From: Candidatus Eisenbergiella merdavium
Lineage (GTDB): Bacteria > Bacillota > Clostridia > Lachnospirales > Lachnospiraceae
NCBI GenBank assembly: GCA_019119595.1
Contig: DWWS01000036.1
Coordinates: 18,571-82,570 of the forward strand
Length of the DNA: 64,000 nucleotides
Direction: 5' to 3'
Position numbers and translations under genes: made by a program. Below, piece after piece: positions 23,656 to 32,183 of this stretch; within the stretch, counting starts at the first letter, position 1; each line of letters starts with the position of its first letter. The notes under the pieces were generated by a model. The model worked only from the letters and a program-made list of their open reading frames with translations, searched no databases and was not told where the DNA came from.

Positions 23656-24612
23656 TCACAAAATATCTCTGGCCGAGCATTCGTCGAGCATTCGCTTCAG
23701 GATGTCCCCGTCCGAGGCATAGTCCTGGCGGTTCAGCCAGATCACGTCCCGCTCCCGGCGGAACCAGGTGAGCTGCCTTTTGGCAAAATGCCTGGTATCC
23801 CGCTTGATCAGGTATACCGCCCGGTCCAGATCGTATTCCCCATCCAGATATCCCAGGAGTTCCTTGTAGCCCAGGCCCTGCATGGACACCATATCTTTGG
23901 TGCAGCCCATTTCCCTTAACGCCTGCACCTCCTTCAGAAGTCCGTCCGCAAGCATCTGATCCACCCGGCGGTCGATCCTCTCATAAACCGCTTCCCGATA
24001 ATCGTTCAGGACAAAATAGCAGGCGTTGTAGGCGCTGGGCCTGCCCCGCTCCTGTTCGTTATGCTCCGAGATCCTCTGCCCGGTCTGCATATAGTATTCC
24101 AGCGCGCGCACCACCCGCTTGATATTGTTCGCATGGATCTGCGCCGCCGACTGCGGATCCGTCTCCCGCAGCATCTGATGCAGAAATTCCGCCCCCTTTT
24201 CCCGGGCGGTCTTTTCCAGCGCCTCCCGGATGGCGGTATCCTCCGCGTTTTCCGTAAAATCAATATCATAAAGTACGGCCTGGATGTAAAAGCCCGTTCC
24301 TCCCGCCAGGATGGGAATGTGATCCCTGCCGCGGATCTGCGCGATCGCTTCCTTCGCCGCCTTCTGGAAAACGGTAACGTTGAATTCCTCCCAGGGCTCC
24401 AGAATATCGATCAGATGATGGGGGATGCCCTCCATCTCCTCCGGACGGATCTTGGCCGATCCGATGTCCATATGCCGGTAGACCTGCATGGAATCTGCGG
24501 AGATGATCTCCCCGCCCACCCTTTCCGCCAGCTTTACGGAGAGCGCCGTCTTTCCCACCGCCGTGGGCCCCGTCAGGATGATGAGCGGCGTTTTGGCTGC
24601 TTCCTCTTTCAT
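23656..24612 (-). CDS. miaA: tRNA dimethylallyltransferase
   Basis: 318 residues. The P-loop GPTAVGKTALS near residue 15, the DSMQVYRHMDIGSAK substrate-binding region and GGTGFYIQAVL identify MiaA, which transfers dimethylallyl to A37 of tRNAs reading UNN codons. MiaB, encoded at 32184, then methylthiolates the same base. It follows mutL by 15 bp. The mutS-mutL-miaA order is typical of Clostridia. Confidence 0.95.
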   Translation of the reverse strand: MKEEAAKTPLIILTGPTAVGKTALSVKLAERVGGEIISADSMQVYRHMDIGSAKIRPEEMEGIPHHLIDILEPWEEFNVTVFQKAAKEAIAQIRGRDHIPILAGGTGFYIQAVLYDIDFTENAEDTAIREALEKTAREKGAEFLHQMLRETDPQSAAQIHANNIKRVVRALEYYMQTGQRISEHNEQERGRPSAYNACYFVLNDYREAVYERIDRRVDQMLADGLLKEVQALREMGCTKDMVSMQGLGYKELLGYLDGEYDLDRAVYLIKRDTRHFAKRQLTWFRRERDVIWLNRQDYASDGDILKRMLDECSARDIL

Positions 24613-24627
24613 TTTGCACCTCCCTGC

Positions 24628-26715
24628 CTAGACGATCCGCTTAAATTTCTTTTCCAGCTCATATCTGCTCATGGTGATGATGGTGGGCCGTCCGTGCGGG
24701 CAGTGATAAGGATTATCCAAAGAAAGGAGCTGATCCAGCAGAGCCTCCATTTCCTTTCGGGAAAGGCGCATGTTTCCCTTTACCGCCGATTTGCAGGCCA
24801 TGGAGGCCAGCTTTTCCGCTATGACGGCGGGCGTCCCGCGGGGCGGCTCCTCCTCCAGCTCGTCCAGCATCGCCTGCAGGAAATTCTTTTCACAGTGGCC
24901 GTACAGATCGCAGGGGACGGCGCGCACTGCCACCGCGTTTCCGCCGAAATCCTCGATCTCAAAGCCCATTTTCGCAAAATATTCCCCGTATTCCTTCAGG
25001 GTATGCGCCTCCAGGGAGGACAGATTCAGGATCATGGGCGGCGCCAGGTTCTGGCTGTCCGCCTTTCCCTCCCGCAGCTTCTTCACCAGCGCCTCATATT
25101 TTACCTTTTCATGGGCGGCATGCTGGTCGATGATCAGAAGGCGGTCATCATACTGCACCAGCCAGTAGGTATCGAATACCTGACCGATGATCTGATAGCT
25201 CTTCGCCGCCTCCTCACTCAGAAGCTTCCCGTCAAACAGCGCGAGCTGTCCGTCTTCGGATGCCGTATACTGCGCCGCTTCCTCCTGGAGCATCTGGGAG
25301 AGCCGGACGCTCTCAAAGGGCTGGGGGGCTTCCGGCTTTTCCTTCTTAGGCCTGGGCGCTGCGGCTGGTTTCTCCTGCAGCGGCTCCGCCTTTGGAGCGC
25401 TTGGCTTCACCTCTTCCGCCCTGCATGTCTGAGCTTCCTGCTCCGGTGCTTCTATCCTGCCTGGCTGAGCTTTCTGCTCTGGTTCTTCCTCCCTGCCCGG
25501 CTGAGCCTCTCGCTCCGGTTTCTTTACAGCGGCTTCCGTAGCAGCTTCCGCGGCGGCCGTCTGTTTTTCCCGGACGGGAGGCATGGGGGACGGTGTATAT
25601 TCCTTCCGCTCCGCTTTTTTCTCCGCCGCCTTCTTCTCCGTTTCCCTTTGCTCCGGCTCCTTCTTCTTTCCCGGCGCAGAAGACGCAGAGGTCGCAGGGC
25701 CGTCCAGCGTCACGTCCGGGATCATTTCCCGCTGATGGAGAGCCGTGCGCACCTGCTCCTCCAGAAAGGCGTAAAGACCGGGCTGGTCGGAAAAGCGGAC
25801 CTCCATTTTGGCGGGATGAACGTTCACGTCAACATTTTCCGGATCGGAGGTCACATGCAGCAGGGCGAAGGGAAACTTATGCTGCATCAGGTAAGCCCGG
25901 TAGCCCGCCTCCAGTCCCTTGGATAAAAGAGGGCTTCTGATGTATCTTCCGTTGACAAAGAAAAATTCAAAATTCCGGTTGGAGCGCACCACGGAGGGGC
26001 TTCCCAGAAAGCCGTCGATGGAAAGGCCGTCCGTCTGCGCATGGAAGGGCAGAAGCTGGGCTGCGATCTCCCTTCCGTAAATGCGGTAGATGATCTCCTT
26101 CAGATCCCCGTTTCCCGAGGTATGGAAACGCAGGTTTCCGTTCATGATGAACTGAAAGGCCACGTCCGGCCTGGACAGGGCCATGTGCTCCATCAGGTCG
26201 GAAACGTAGCTTCCCTCCGTGGCCGAAGTCTTTAGAAATTTTTTCCGCACAGGCGTATTGAAAAAAAGCTCCCTCGCGATCATCGTCGTTCCCTGTGGAG
26301 CGCCGATCTCGGAAAACTCCTTTTCCGTCCCGCCGTCCAGCCGGTAATGGACGCCGGTGAGGGAATCCCTGGTCTTTGTGATCAGCTCCACCATGGAAAC
26401 CGCCGCAATGCTGGAAAGCGCCTCACCCCGAAACCCCAGGCTGTGGATGTGAAATAAATCCTCCGCCGAGCTGATCTTGCTGGTGGCGTGCCGGAAAAAG
26501 GCTTTGCGGATCTGATCCTTTTCAATGCCGTCCCCGTTGTCCGTAACACGGATGAAGGAGCAGCCGCCGTCACGGATCTCCACCGTCACGGCGTCCGCCC
26601 CCGCATCCATCGCGTTCTCCACCAGCTCCTTCACCACGCTGGAGGGCCGCTCCACCACCTCGCCCGCAGCGATCCTGTCTATCGTATTGCTGTCAAGCAG
26701 CCTGATCTGCGCCAT
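24628..26715 (-). CDS. mutL: DNA mismatch repair protein MutL
   Basis: 695 residues. The N-terminal GHKL ATPase (IDRIAAGEVVERP, then NAMDAGAD, GFRGEALSSI) is joined by a charged, Pro/Glu/Ala-rich linker (about 335-470) to the C-terminal endonuclease domain. The nuclease motif DQHAAHEKVKYE near residue 510 and the C-terminal CPHGRPT are intact, so this is the self-nicking MutL type used by bacteria without MutH. Within the linker about three imperfect 12-residue repeats (about 403-438) are visible. It is co-transcribed with mutS and miaA. Confidence 0.95.
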   Translation of the reverse strand: MAQIRLLDSNTIDRIAAGEVVERPSSVVKELVENAMDAGADAVTVEIRDGGCSFIRVTDNGDGIEKDQIRKAFFRHATSKISSAEDLFHIHSLGFRGEALSSIAAVSMVELITKTRDSLTGVHYRLDGGTEKEFSEIGAPQGTTMIARELFFNTPVRKKFLKTSATEGSYVSDLMEHMALSRPDVAFQFIMNGNLRFHTSGNGDLKEIIYRIYGREIAAQLLPFHAQTDGLSIDGFLGSPSVVRSNRNFEFFFVNGRYIRSPLLSKGLEAGYRAYLMQHKFPFALLHVTSDPENVDVNVHPAKMEVRFSDQPGLYAFLEEQVRTALHQREMIPDVTLDGPATSASSAPGKKKEPEQRETEKKAAEKKAERKEYTPSPMPPVREKQTAAAEAATEAAVKKPEREAQPGREEEPEQKAQPGRIEAPEQEAQTCRAEEVKPSAPKAEPLQEKPAAAPRPKKEKPEAPQPFESVRLSQMLQEEAAQYTASEDGQLALFDGKLLSEEAAKSYQIIGQVFDTYWLVQYDDRLLIIDQHAAHEKVKYEALVKKLREGKADSQNLAPPMILNLSSLEAHTLKEYGEYFAKMGFEIEDFGGNAVAVRAVPCDLYGHCEKNFLQAMLDELEEEPPRGTPAVIAEKLASMACKSAVKGNMRLSRKEMEALLDQLLSLDNPYHCPHGRPTIITMSRYELEKKFKRIV
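25402..25509 (-). repeat. Imperfect 36-bp tandem repeat in the mutL linker
   Basis: Three tandem units encode EAQPGREEEPEQ, KAQPGRIEAPEQ and the more diverged EAQTCRAEEVKP. The 36-bp period keeps the frame, so copy number could vary without disrupting MutL. Confidence 0.8.
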
Positions 26716-26803
26716 CCTTGCATCTCCTTTCCTTCCCGCCTGCAGCCGTTAAGAAAGGGCTAAAACAGCCCGCGGGATTTCTCAGCCGACATCCTCCGTC
26801 CGC

Positions 26804-29470
26804 TTATGAATTCTTCCCATACTGCCAGCGGTTTTTCAGCTTATTCTGCAGCCGGTACAGGGTGTTGAGGGCGTCTAAAGGAGTCATGGTGCTGACCTCC
26901 ACATTTTTCAGCTCCTCCAAAACGTCCGCATCCGTCACCGTATCGAACAGGGAAAACTGCGCCAGATCCACCTCGTCATAGTGCTCCTGCTTTCTGGAGG
27001 AAGCGCCGGAATCCGCAACGGAAATGCTCTGCACCTTTTCCGTGATATCGTTGTCGGAAAGCTGCTCCACGATCTCCTTCGCCCGGTCGATGACCATATC
27101 CGGCACGCCCGCAAGCCTTGCCACCTGGATTCCGTAGCTCTTGTCTGCTCCGCCCTTGATGATCTTGCGGAGGAAAACGATATCGTCCCCCTTTTCCTTG
27201 ACGGCAATGCAGTAATTGTTCACATTGCTCATCTTACCCTCCAGCTCCGTCAGCTCGTGGTAGTGGGTGGCAAACAGGGTCTTTGCGCCAAGCAGCTTGC
27301 GGCTGCTGATGTGCTCGATCACAGCCCAGGCGATGGCGAGTCCGTCAAAGGTGGAGGTTCCGCGGCCGATCTCATCCAGGATCAGCAGGCTGTTCTTCGT
27401 TGCGTTTCTGAGGATGTTGGCCACCTCGCTCATCTCCACCATAAAGGTGCTCTGACCGCTGGCCAGATCGTCCGAGGCGCCTACCCTGGTGAAGATCCGG
27501 TCCACCACGCCGATATCGGCCTTCCTCGCCGGAACAAAGCTTCCGATCTGCGCCATCAGCACGATCAGGGCGGTCTGGCGCATGTAGGTGGATTTTCCCG
27601 CCATGTTCGGCCCGGTGATCACGGCGATCTGGTGGGAATGGTTATCCAGATAAGTATCGTTGGGGATGAACATGTCGTGGTCGATCATTTTTTCCACCAC
27701 GGGGTGCCTGCCGTCCTTGATGTTGATCAGCCCCTTTTCATTCAGGGAGGGTCTGACATAGTGGTTCTGCTCCGCGACAAGGGAAAGGGAACAGAACACG
27801 TCCAGTCTGGCGACGGCCTTCGCCGTGGTCTGGATACGCTCCACCTGGGCGGCGATCTTATCCCTCACCTCGCAAAAAAGGTCGTATTCCAGGGTGCAGA
27901 GCTTGTCCTCCGCGTTCAGGATGGTATCCTCCAGCTCCTTTAAGCGGGGCATGGTGTAACGCTCCGCGTTGGTGAGCGTCTGTTTTCTGGTATAGTCGTC
28001 GGGCACCAGCTCCAGATAGGACTTTGTCACCTCAAAATAATAGCCGAACACCTTATTGTACTTAATCTTCAGATTCTTGATGCCCGTGCGCTCCCGCTCC
28101 GTGCTTTCCAGCTCGGCAAGCCATGTTTTTCCCTCCGTCTTGGCCCGGCGCAGGTTGTCCACGTCCTCGCTGTAGCCCTCCCGGATCATGCCTCCTTCCC
28201 GGATGGAAACGGGGGGCTCCTCCTCGATGGAGTCCCGGATCAGTCCGCACAGATCCTCCAGAGCGTCAATCTCCTCCTCGATCCTCTGGTTGGCCGCCCC
28301 GGGAAGATTTTTCAGCACGGTCTTAATGGGAGGAAGCATTTCCATGGAGCTTCTAAAGGCGATCAGATCCCGCGGATTCGCGGTCCGGTAGCTCACCTTC
28401 CCCAGAAGGCGCTCCAGATCGTAGACCGGATTCAGGTATTCCCGGATCTCGTCACGGGAAAGCGGATCCTTGCAGAATGCCTCCACCGCGTCCAGCCGCT
28501 CCTCCATCTCCTCTCTGTTCACCAGGGGCTGCTCCAGGAAGCTTCGGAGCATTCTTGCACCCATTGCCGTTTTCGTCTTATCCAGCACCCACAAAAGGGA
28601 GCCCCTTTTATTTTTTTCCCGGAGCGTCTCCGTCAGCTCCAGATTTCTTCTGGTGGAGCTGTCAAGCAGCATATACCGGTTCACCAGATAGGGCTCGATG
28701 CGGGTAAAATGGCTCAGCGGGATCTTCTGCGTCTCATATAAATAGGAAAGAAGCGCTCCGGCGGCAATGATCCCGTTCGGAAACTCCTCCAGCCCAAGGC
28801 CGGAAAGGGCTCCCACATGAAAATGCTCAAGCAGCGTATTCCTGCAGATCGTTTCGTCAAAATAGTGGGCATCCAGGGAGGAAATGGAGATCCGGAGCCG
28901 CCCTTTCAGATCCTCAAGATCCAGGCCGCTTAACAGGAACGCATCGTTGCAGATGATCTCAGACGGGGAATAGCGGATGATCTCATCCATCAGCTTCCGG
29001 TTGTCCTCCACCTCCGTCAGATAGTAGTCACCTGTGGTCACGTCGGCGGCGGAAATTCCCGCCTTTCCGGAAAAGCAGGCGATGCACATCAGGAAATTGT
29101 TTTTGTTTTCTTCCAGAGTCTGCAGATTCAGGTTGGTGCCGGGCGTTACGATCCGCACCACCTCTCTGCGCACCAGTCCCTTCGCCTGCTTCGGATCCTC
29201 CACCTGTTCGCAGATGGCGACCTTATAGCCCTTCGCCACCAGGCGGCTCAAGTATCCTTCCACCGCATGATAAGGGACGCCGCACATGGGCGCCCGTTCC
29301 TCCAGTCCGCAGTCCTTTCCCGTGAGCGTGATCTCCAGCTCCCTTGACGCCGTCAGCGCGTCCTCAAAAAACATCTCGTAAAAATCACCGAGGCGGTAAA
29401 ACAGGATGCAGTCCGGGTACTGCTCCTTAGTCTCCACATACTTGCGCATCATCGGTGTCATTTCTGCCAT
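26804..29470 (-). CDS. mutS: DNA mismatch recognition protein MutS
   Basis: 888 residues from the ATG at 29470, which has GGAGGAAAGC upstream; earlier in-frame starts have poor spacing. The mismatch-reading Phe-x-Glu is in GDFYEMFF near residue 25. The ABC-type ATPase has Walker A GPNMAGKSTYM near residue 618, the signature STFMVEMSE, and Walker B LLILDEIGRGTSTFDG. The C-terminal tail (DALNTLYRLQNKL) matches the MutS beta-clamp/oligomerisation region. It binds mismatches and recruits MutL, encoded about 90 bp downstream. Confidence 0.96.
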   Translation of the reverse strand: MAEMTPMMRKYVETKEQYPDCILFYRLGDFYEMFFEDALTASRELEITLTGKDCGLEERAPMCGVPYHAVEGYLSRLVAKGYKVAICEQVEDPKQAKGLVRREVVRIVTPGTNLNLQTLEENKNNFLMCIACFSGKAGISAADVTTGDYYLTEVEDNRKLMDEIIRYSPSEIICNDAFLLSGLDLEDLKGRLRISISSLDAHYFDETICRNTLLEHFHVGALSGLGLEEFPNGIIAAGALLSYLYETQKIPLSHFTRIEPYLVNRYMLLDSSTRRNLELTETLREKNKRGSLLWVLDKTKTAMGARMLRSFLEQPLVNREEMEERLDAVEAFCKDPLSRDEIREYLNPVYDLERLLGKVSYRTANPRDLIAFRSSMEMLPPIKTVLKNLPGAANQRIEEEIDALEDLCGLIRDSIEEEPPVSIREGGMIREGYSEDVDNLRRAKTEGKTWLAELESTERERTGIKNLKIKYNKVFGYYFEVTKSYLELVPDDYTRKQTLTNAERYTMPRLKELEDTILNAEDKLCTLEYDLFCEVRDKIAAQVERIQTTAKAVARLDVFCSLSLVAEQNHYVRPSLNEKGLINIKDGRHPVVEKMIDHDMFIPNDTYLDNHSHQIAVITGPNMAGKSTYMRQTALIVLMAQIGSFVPARKADIGVVDRIFTRVGASDDLASGQSTFMVEMSEVANILRNATKNSLLILDEIGRGTSTFDGLAIAWAVIEHISSRKLLGAKTLFATHYHELTELEGKMSNVNNYCIAVKEKGDDIVFLRKIIKGGADKSYGIQVARLAGVPDMVIDRAKEIVEQLSDNDITEKVQSISVADSGASSRKQEHYDEVDLAQFSLFDTVTDADVLEELKNVEVSTMTPLDALNTLYRLQNKLKNRWQYGKNS

Positions 29471-29638
29471 GCTTTCCTCCATGCCGGAGCCGATCCGGCT
29501 TCTTCCCTGTATTTTCATTCCTCCCTGACCGTCTGTATTTCGGCCGGGGAGCGGATTCTTCCTGCCGCTGTGTACCGAAACTTACCTGTTTCGGCATCCC
29601 TGTATCCAGGGTTACTGTTCCCGGACATACATTATTAA

Positions 29639-29667
29639 AATATAGCACGGATTAAGGTTTTTTGCAA
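29639..29667 (-). promoter_or_regulatory. Promoter of mutS-mutL-miaA
   Basis: Minus-strand TTGCAA (29662-29667) and TATATT (29639-29644) with a 17-bp spacer and a TG extended -10 (TGCTATATT). It implies a leader of roughly 160 bases before mutS, containing two short hairpins: CCGAAAC/GTTTCGG at about 29577-29596 and CCCTG/CAGGG just beyond. Confidence 0.68.
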
Positions 29668-29738
29668 TTACAAACGAAATACCAAACGAATTATATCCAA
29701 AAACAATATGCATATCCCTGCCGCAGAAATGCAGACTC

Positions 29739-29981
29739 GTGGTGCTCGGGAACAAGGTGGATCTTGCCGTCTGCTCCCTCGTGGTTGGTATTTTCAGCAT
29801 TCTCTTCTGCTGGTGCCTCGTGATCCCGTTGGTCCTGAGCCTGATCGGGCTGATCACCGGGATCGTCAGCCTGGTCAGAACGAATCAGCATACCGGTCTT
29901 GCGCTGGCAGGCGTGATTCGTTCCGCCATCGGCCTGGTGCTTGGCGTGGCCATCCTGCTGCTACTGCTGCTGATCGTGTAA
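29739..29981 (+). CDS. DUF4190-like small membrane protein, possibly 5'-truncated
   Basis: 80 residues if started at the GTG at 29739. Two hydrophobic segments (about 8-42 and 52-80) and SLIGLITGIVSLVRTNQHTGLALAGVI match the DUF4190 pattern. There is no Shine-Dalgarno before the GTG and no in-frame ATG; the frame is open back to 29646 without a better start. Full-length members usually carry an N-terminal linker that is absent here, so this may be a remnant. A good terminator follows, which argues that it was or is transcribed. It is divergent from mutS. Confidence 0.5.
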   Translation: MVLGNKVDLAVCSLVVGIFSILFCWCLVIPLVLSLIGLITGIVSLVRTNQHTGLALAGVIRSAIGLVLGVAILLLLLLIV

Positions 29982-30013
29982 AAGGCTTAAGAGCATCAAT
30001 ACTGAAAAATGGT

Positions 30014-30058
30014 TATCAAAAAAGCTGCCGCTGAATTTCAGCGCAGCTTTTTTTGATA
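30014..30058. terminator. Bidirectional intrinsic terminator
   Basis: A long hairpin (ATCAAAAAAGCTG against CAGCTTTTTTTGAT with an inner CGCTG/CAGCG stem) has T-runs on both strands. It lies between the plus-strand DUF4190-like frame and the minus-strand lyase gene, and can end both. Confidence 0.85.
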
Positions 30059-30073
30059 AGGAAAACCATACGG

Positions 30074-32104
30074 TCAGATACCCATGTCGAAAATCCTATC
30101 TTTTCCGTCCCGTTGGGTCACATGGATCTTCCAGCCGCCGTTCTCTTCCGGAACAAATTCCACATGAGCGATCACCGGTTCTCCCCGGTGGCTTTCCACA
30201 ACGCTCAGAAAGCAGAGCTCTCTTCCTCTTCGTCTGACGATCACATGGTTCAGCTCTCCGGTGGACGGATTGTCATATCCCCTCGCCAGCCAGACCTCCG
30301 CGTCTGCGCCGGCGCAGTAAAGGTCCGTGACGATCCCGTCCAGACAGGTTCGGATCCGCATATCCTTCACGGGCTCTGCATCATGGAAAAAGGAAAAGGG
30401 CTTCTGACCGGAAAAAACCTCCCTGCGCTCCTCTTTGGCACGCTCCTTCATGGCCTGTTCTTTCGCGGCCTGCTCCTTCACCACATCTCCCTTCAGATGC
30501 ATCACCCAGTCCACCGGCAGCTCCTCATCCGCTCCGGATACATAAAAGGCCTCCGCAAAGCAGGAATCCGTCCAGGCGATCTTTCTGGTCATCCTCACAT
30601 TCCTGTAATTCTCTTCCTTCCACTGGACGATGGTAAAGCTGTCCGGCATCTGATACGGTCTGCCCCAGTCGCACTCCGCGGTCACATAAACCGCTTCCTC
30701 TGCCTCCTCATATTTCAGAAGGCGGCAGGCGGCCGGAGACTGGTTTCCTTCTCCGATCACCACCGTGTTGTGCGTCCCCGTATTTTTGTAATAATCGTAA
30801 TGCAGGGCCGCTCCGTAGCCGGTCGTTCCAAGGTCTGCAGAAACCGGCTTCCCAAAGGCCATATAGCTGATGGCAAGACGGTCGTAATGATCGTGCTCTC
30901 CGCCGTAGGTATCATGCTTGAACAGCAGATAACGTCCCTGGCTGCCGCGCAGGACGGTATGTCCGGCCGTTCCCACAGGCGTGTGATAATTCCGGTCCTG
31001 CCAAAGCGCCGCCTGAGCGGGCGGTACCACAGGAAGCGTTTCTTCCCCGTAGAAAAAGGCCTCCTCATTGTCCCTTTCCTGTTCCTGATACAGCCGGTTC
31101 AGGATCCAGAGCAGCCGGTCGCTTTTGATATGCCGGTACGCAAATTCATACAGATACAGCTCGGAATCCGCATGATGCAAGGTGGTATCGTTCAGCATGG
31201 GCATCCGTCCGTCAGGCTGAAGGTAATCGGAAAGCACCTCCATCATCGCCAGAAAGTTGGGATGGTCCATGTGGCTGTGCCCGGTGTGAATGGCAAATTT
31301 TTCCCAGGCAAAAAAGCTCTGCAGCGCATAGAAATGATAGCCGAAGCTTCCTTCAAACCACATCCGGCACGGCAGCATGCCGTGCTCAAGCTGATACAGA
31401 AGGCCGTATTTTTCATAAACGGCAAACCGGATGAGATCCTCTCTTCCGAACAGGAGTCCGATGACCGCGATGGCGGAGCTGATGATCACCTCATGGTTGT
31501 GAAGCTGCCCATGCCGGTGGGCCGTCAGGAAATCCGCTCCGGGAAGGAACATCCGGTCTCTGACAAAGGCCCGCTCCTCCTGCGTCATCGTCTCCTCCAC
31601 CAGGTCAAAGGCCATCGCAAGGGTTCTCTGAAAATTGGCCTCGTCCAGCGTCTGGGCGCCGGACCGTCCCGGCCCGTTGTATGGGATATTTCCGTGCACC
31701 TGATAATCGGGATAATATTTTGCATAGGCCAGAAGGATCTCCACGCACTTTTCTGCGTATATGGCCTCTCCCGTCGCCGCGTAGATCAGCCCCATTTTGT
31801 ATGCGGCGTTATAATTCCGGGCATTTACCAGCCCCCACCAGGCGCTGTCATAGGGCTCTCCCCCATATTCCTCCCCGCAGGCAGGACAGCGGTGTACATG
31901 CGCTCTGTCCGGATCAAATTCCAGCGGGACGGAGCACTTCGGACAGTAATAATACAGAGTCCAGTTGGCGATCCCTTCCGTCGGGACCAGCACCGGACGC
32001 TCCAGCACCTCTCTGACATTTTCCTTCAGCCGTTCCACAACCTCCGGCTGGCGCGCGGCCCGCTTTTTAAGCTCCCGACGTTCCTCATCCGTAAACTGAA
32101 ACAT
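30074..32104 (-). CDS. Heparinase II/III-family polysaccharide lyase
   Basis: 676 residues from the ATG at 32104, preceded by GAGGAGGAT. An N-terminal alpha/alpha toroid (about 80-370) precedes a beta-sandwich domain (about 400-670), the layout of heparinase II/III and alginate-lyase families. Near residues 52-75 a CPKC...CPACG pair suggests a structural zinc site, as in related lyases. Likely active-site segments are HNHEVI near 205 and GGEHDHYDRLAISYM near 415. There is no signal peptide, so it probably acts on imported oligosaccharides in the cytoplasm. Substrate (uronate-containing glycan) is unassigned. No sugar transporter or regulator is adjacent; it sits within the miaB-mutS neighbourhood. 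Confidence 0.82.
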   Translation of the reverse strand: MFQFTDEERRELKKRAARQPEVVERLKENVREVLERPVLVPTEGIANWTLYYYCPKCSVPLEFDPDRAHVHRCPACGEEYGGEPYDSAWWGLVNARNYNAAYKMGLIYAATGEAIYAEKCVEILLAYAKYYPDYQVHGNIPYNGPGRSGAQTLDEANFQRTLAMAFDLVEETMTQEERAFVRDRMFLPGADFLTAHRHGQLHNHEVIISSAIAVIGLLFGREDLIRFAVYEKYGLLYQLEHGMLPCRMWFEGSFGYHFYALQSFFAWEKFAIHTGHSHMDHPNFLAMMEVLSDYLQPDGRMPMLNDTTLHHADSELYLYEFAYRHIKSDRLLWILNRLYQEQERDNEEAFFYGEETLPVVPPAQAALWQDRNYHTPVGTAGHTVLRGSQGRYLLFKHDTYGGEHDHYDRLAISYMAFGKPVSADLGTTGYGAALHYDYYKNTGTHNTVVIGEGNQSPAACRLLKYEEAEEAVYVTAECDWGRPYQMPDSFTIVQWKEENYRNVRMTRKIAWTDSCFAEAFYVSGADEELPVDWVMHLKGDVVKEQAAKEQAMKERAKEERREVFSGQKPFSFFHDAEPVKDMRIRTCLDGIVTDLYCAGADAEVWLARGYDNPSTGELNHVIVRRRGRELCFLSVVESHRGEPVIAHVEFVPEENGGWKIHVTQRDGKDRIFDMGI

Positions 32105-32141
32105 ATCCTCCTCTTTCCGGAGTACCTTGAAACGCAACGGA

Positions 32142-32176
32142 GCGAAGAGAAATCGTGCACACGGTTTTCTCTTCGC
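32142..32176. repeat. Hairpin between miaB and the lyase gene
   Basis: GCGAAGAGAAA (32142-32152) pairs with TTTCTCTTCGC (32166-32176), with a nested CGTG/CACG in the loop. On the minus strand no U-tract follows, so it may be a weak terminator or processing site between miaB and the lyase. Confidence 0.65.
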
Positions 32177-32183
32177 CGCCGGC

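Noticed and set aside
24061..25926. A 621-codon plus-strand frame opposite miaA and mutL
   Set aside because: It lies across two genes on the other strand, including the repetitive mutL linker, and encodes low-complexity Arg/Leu-rich sequence.
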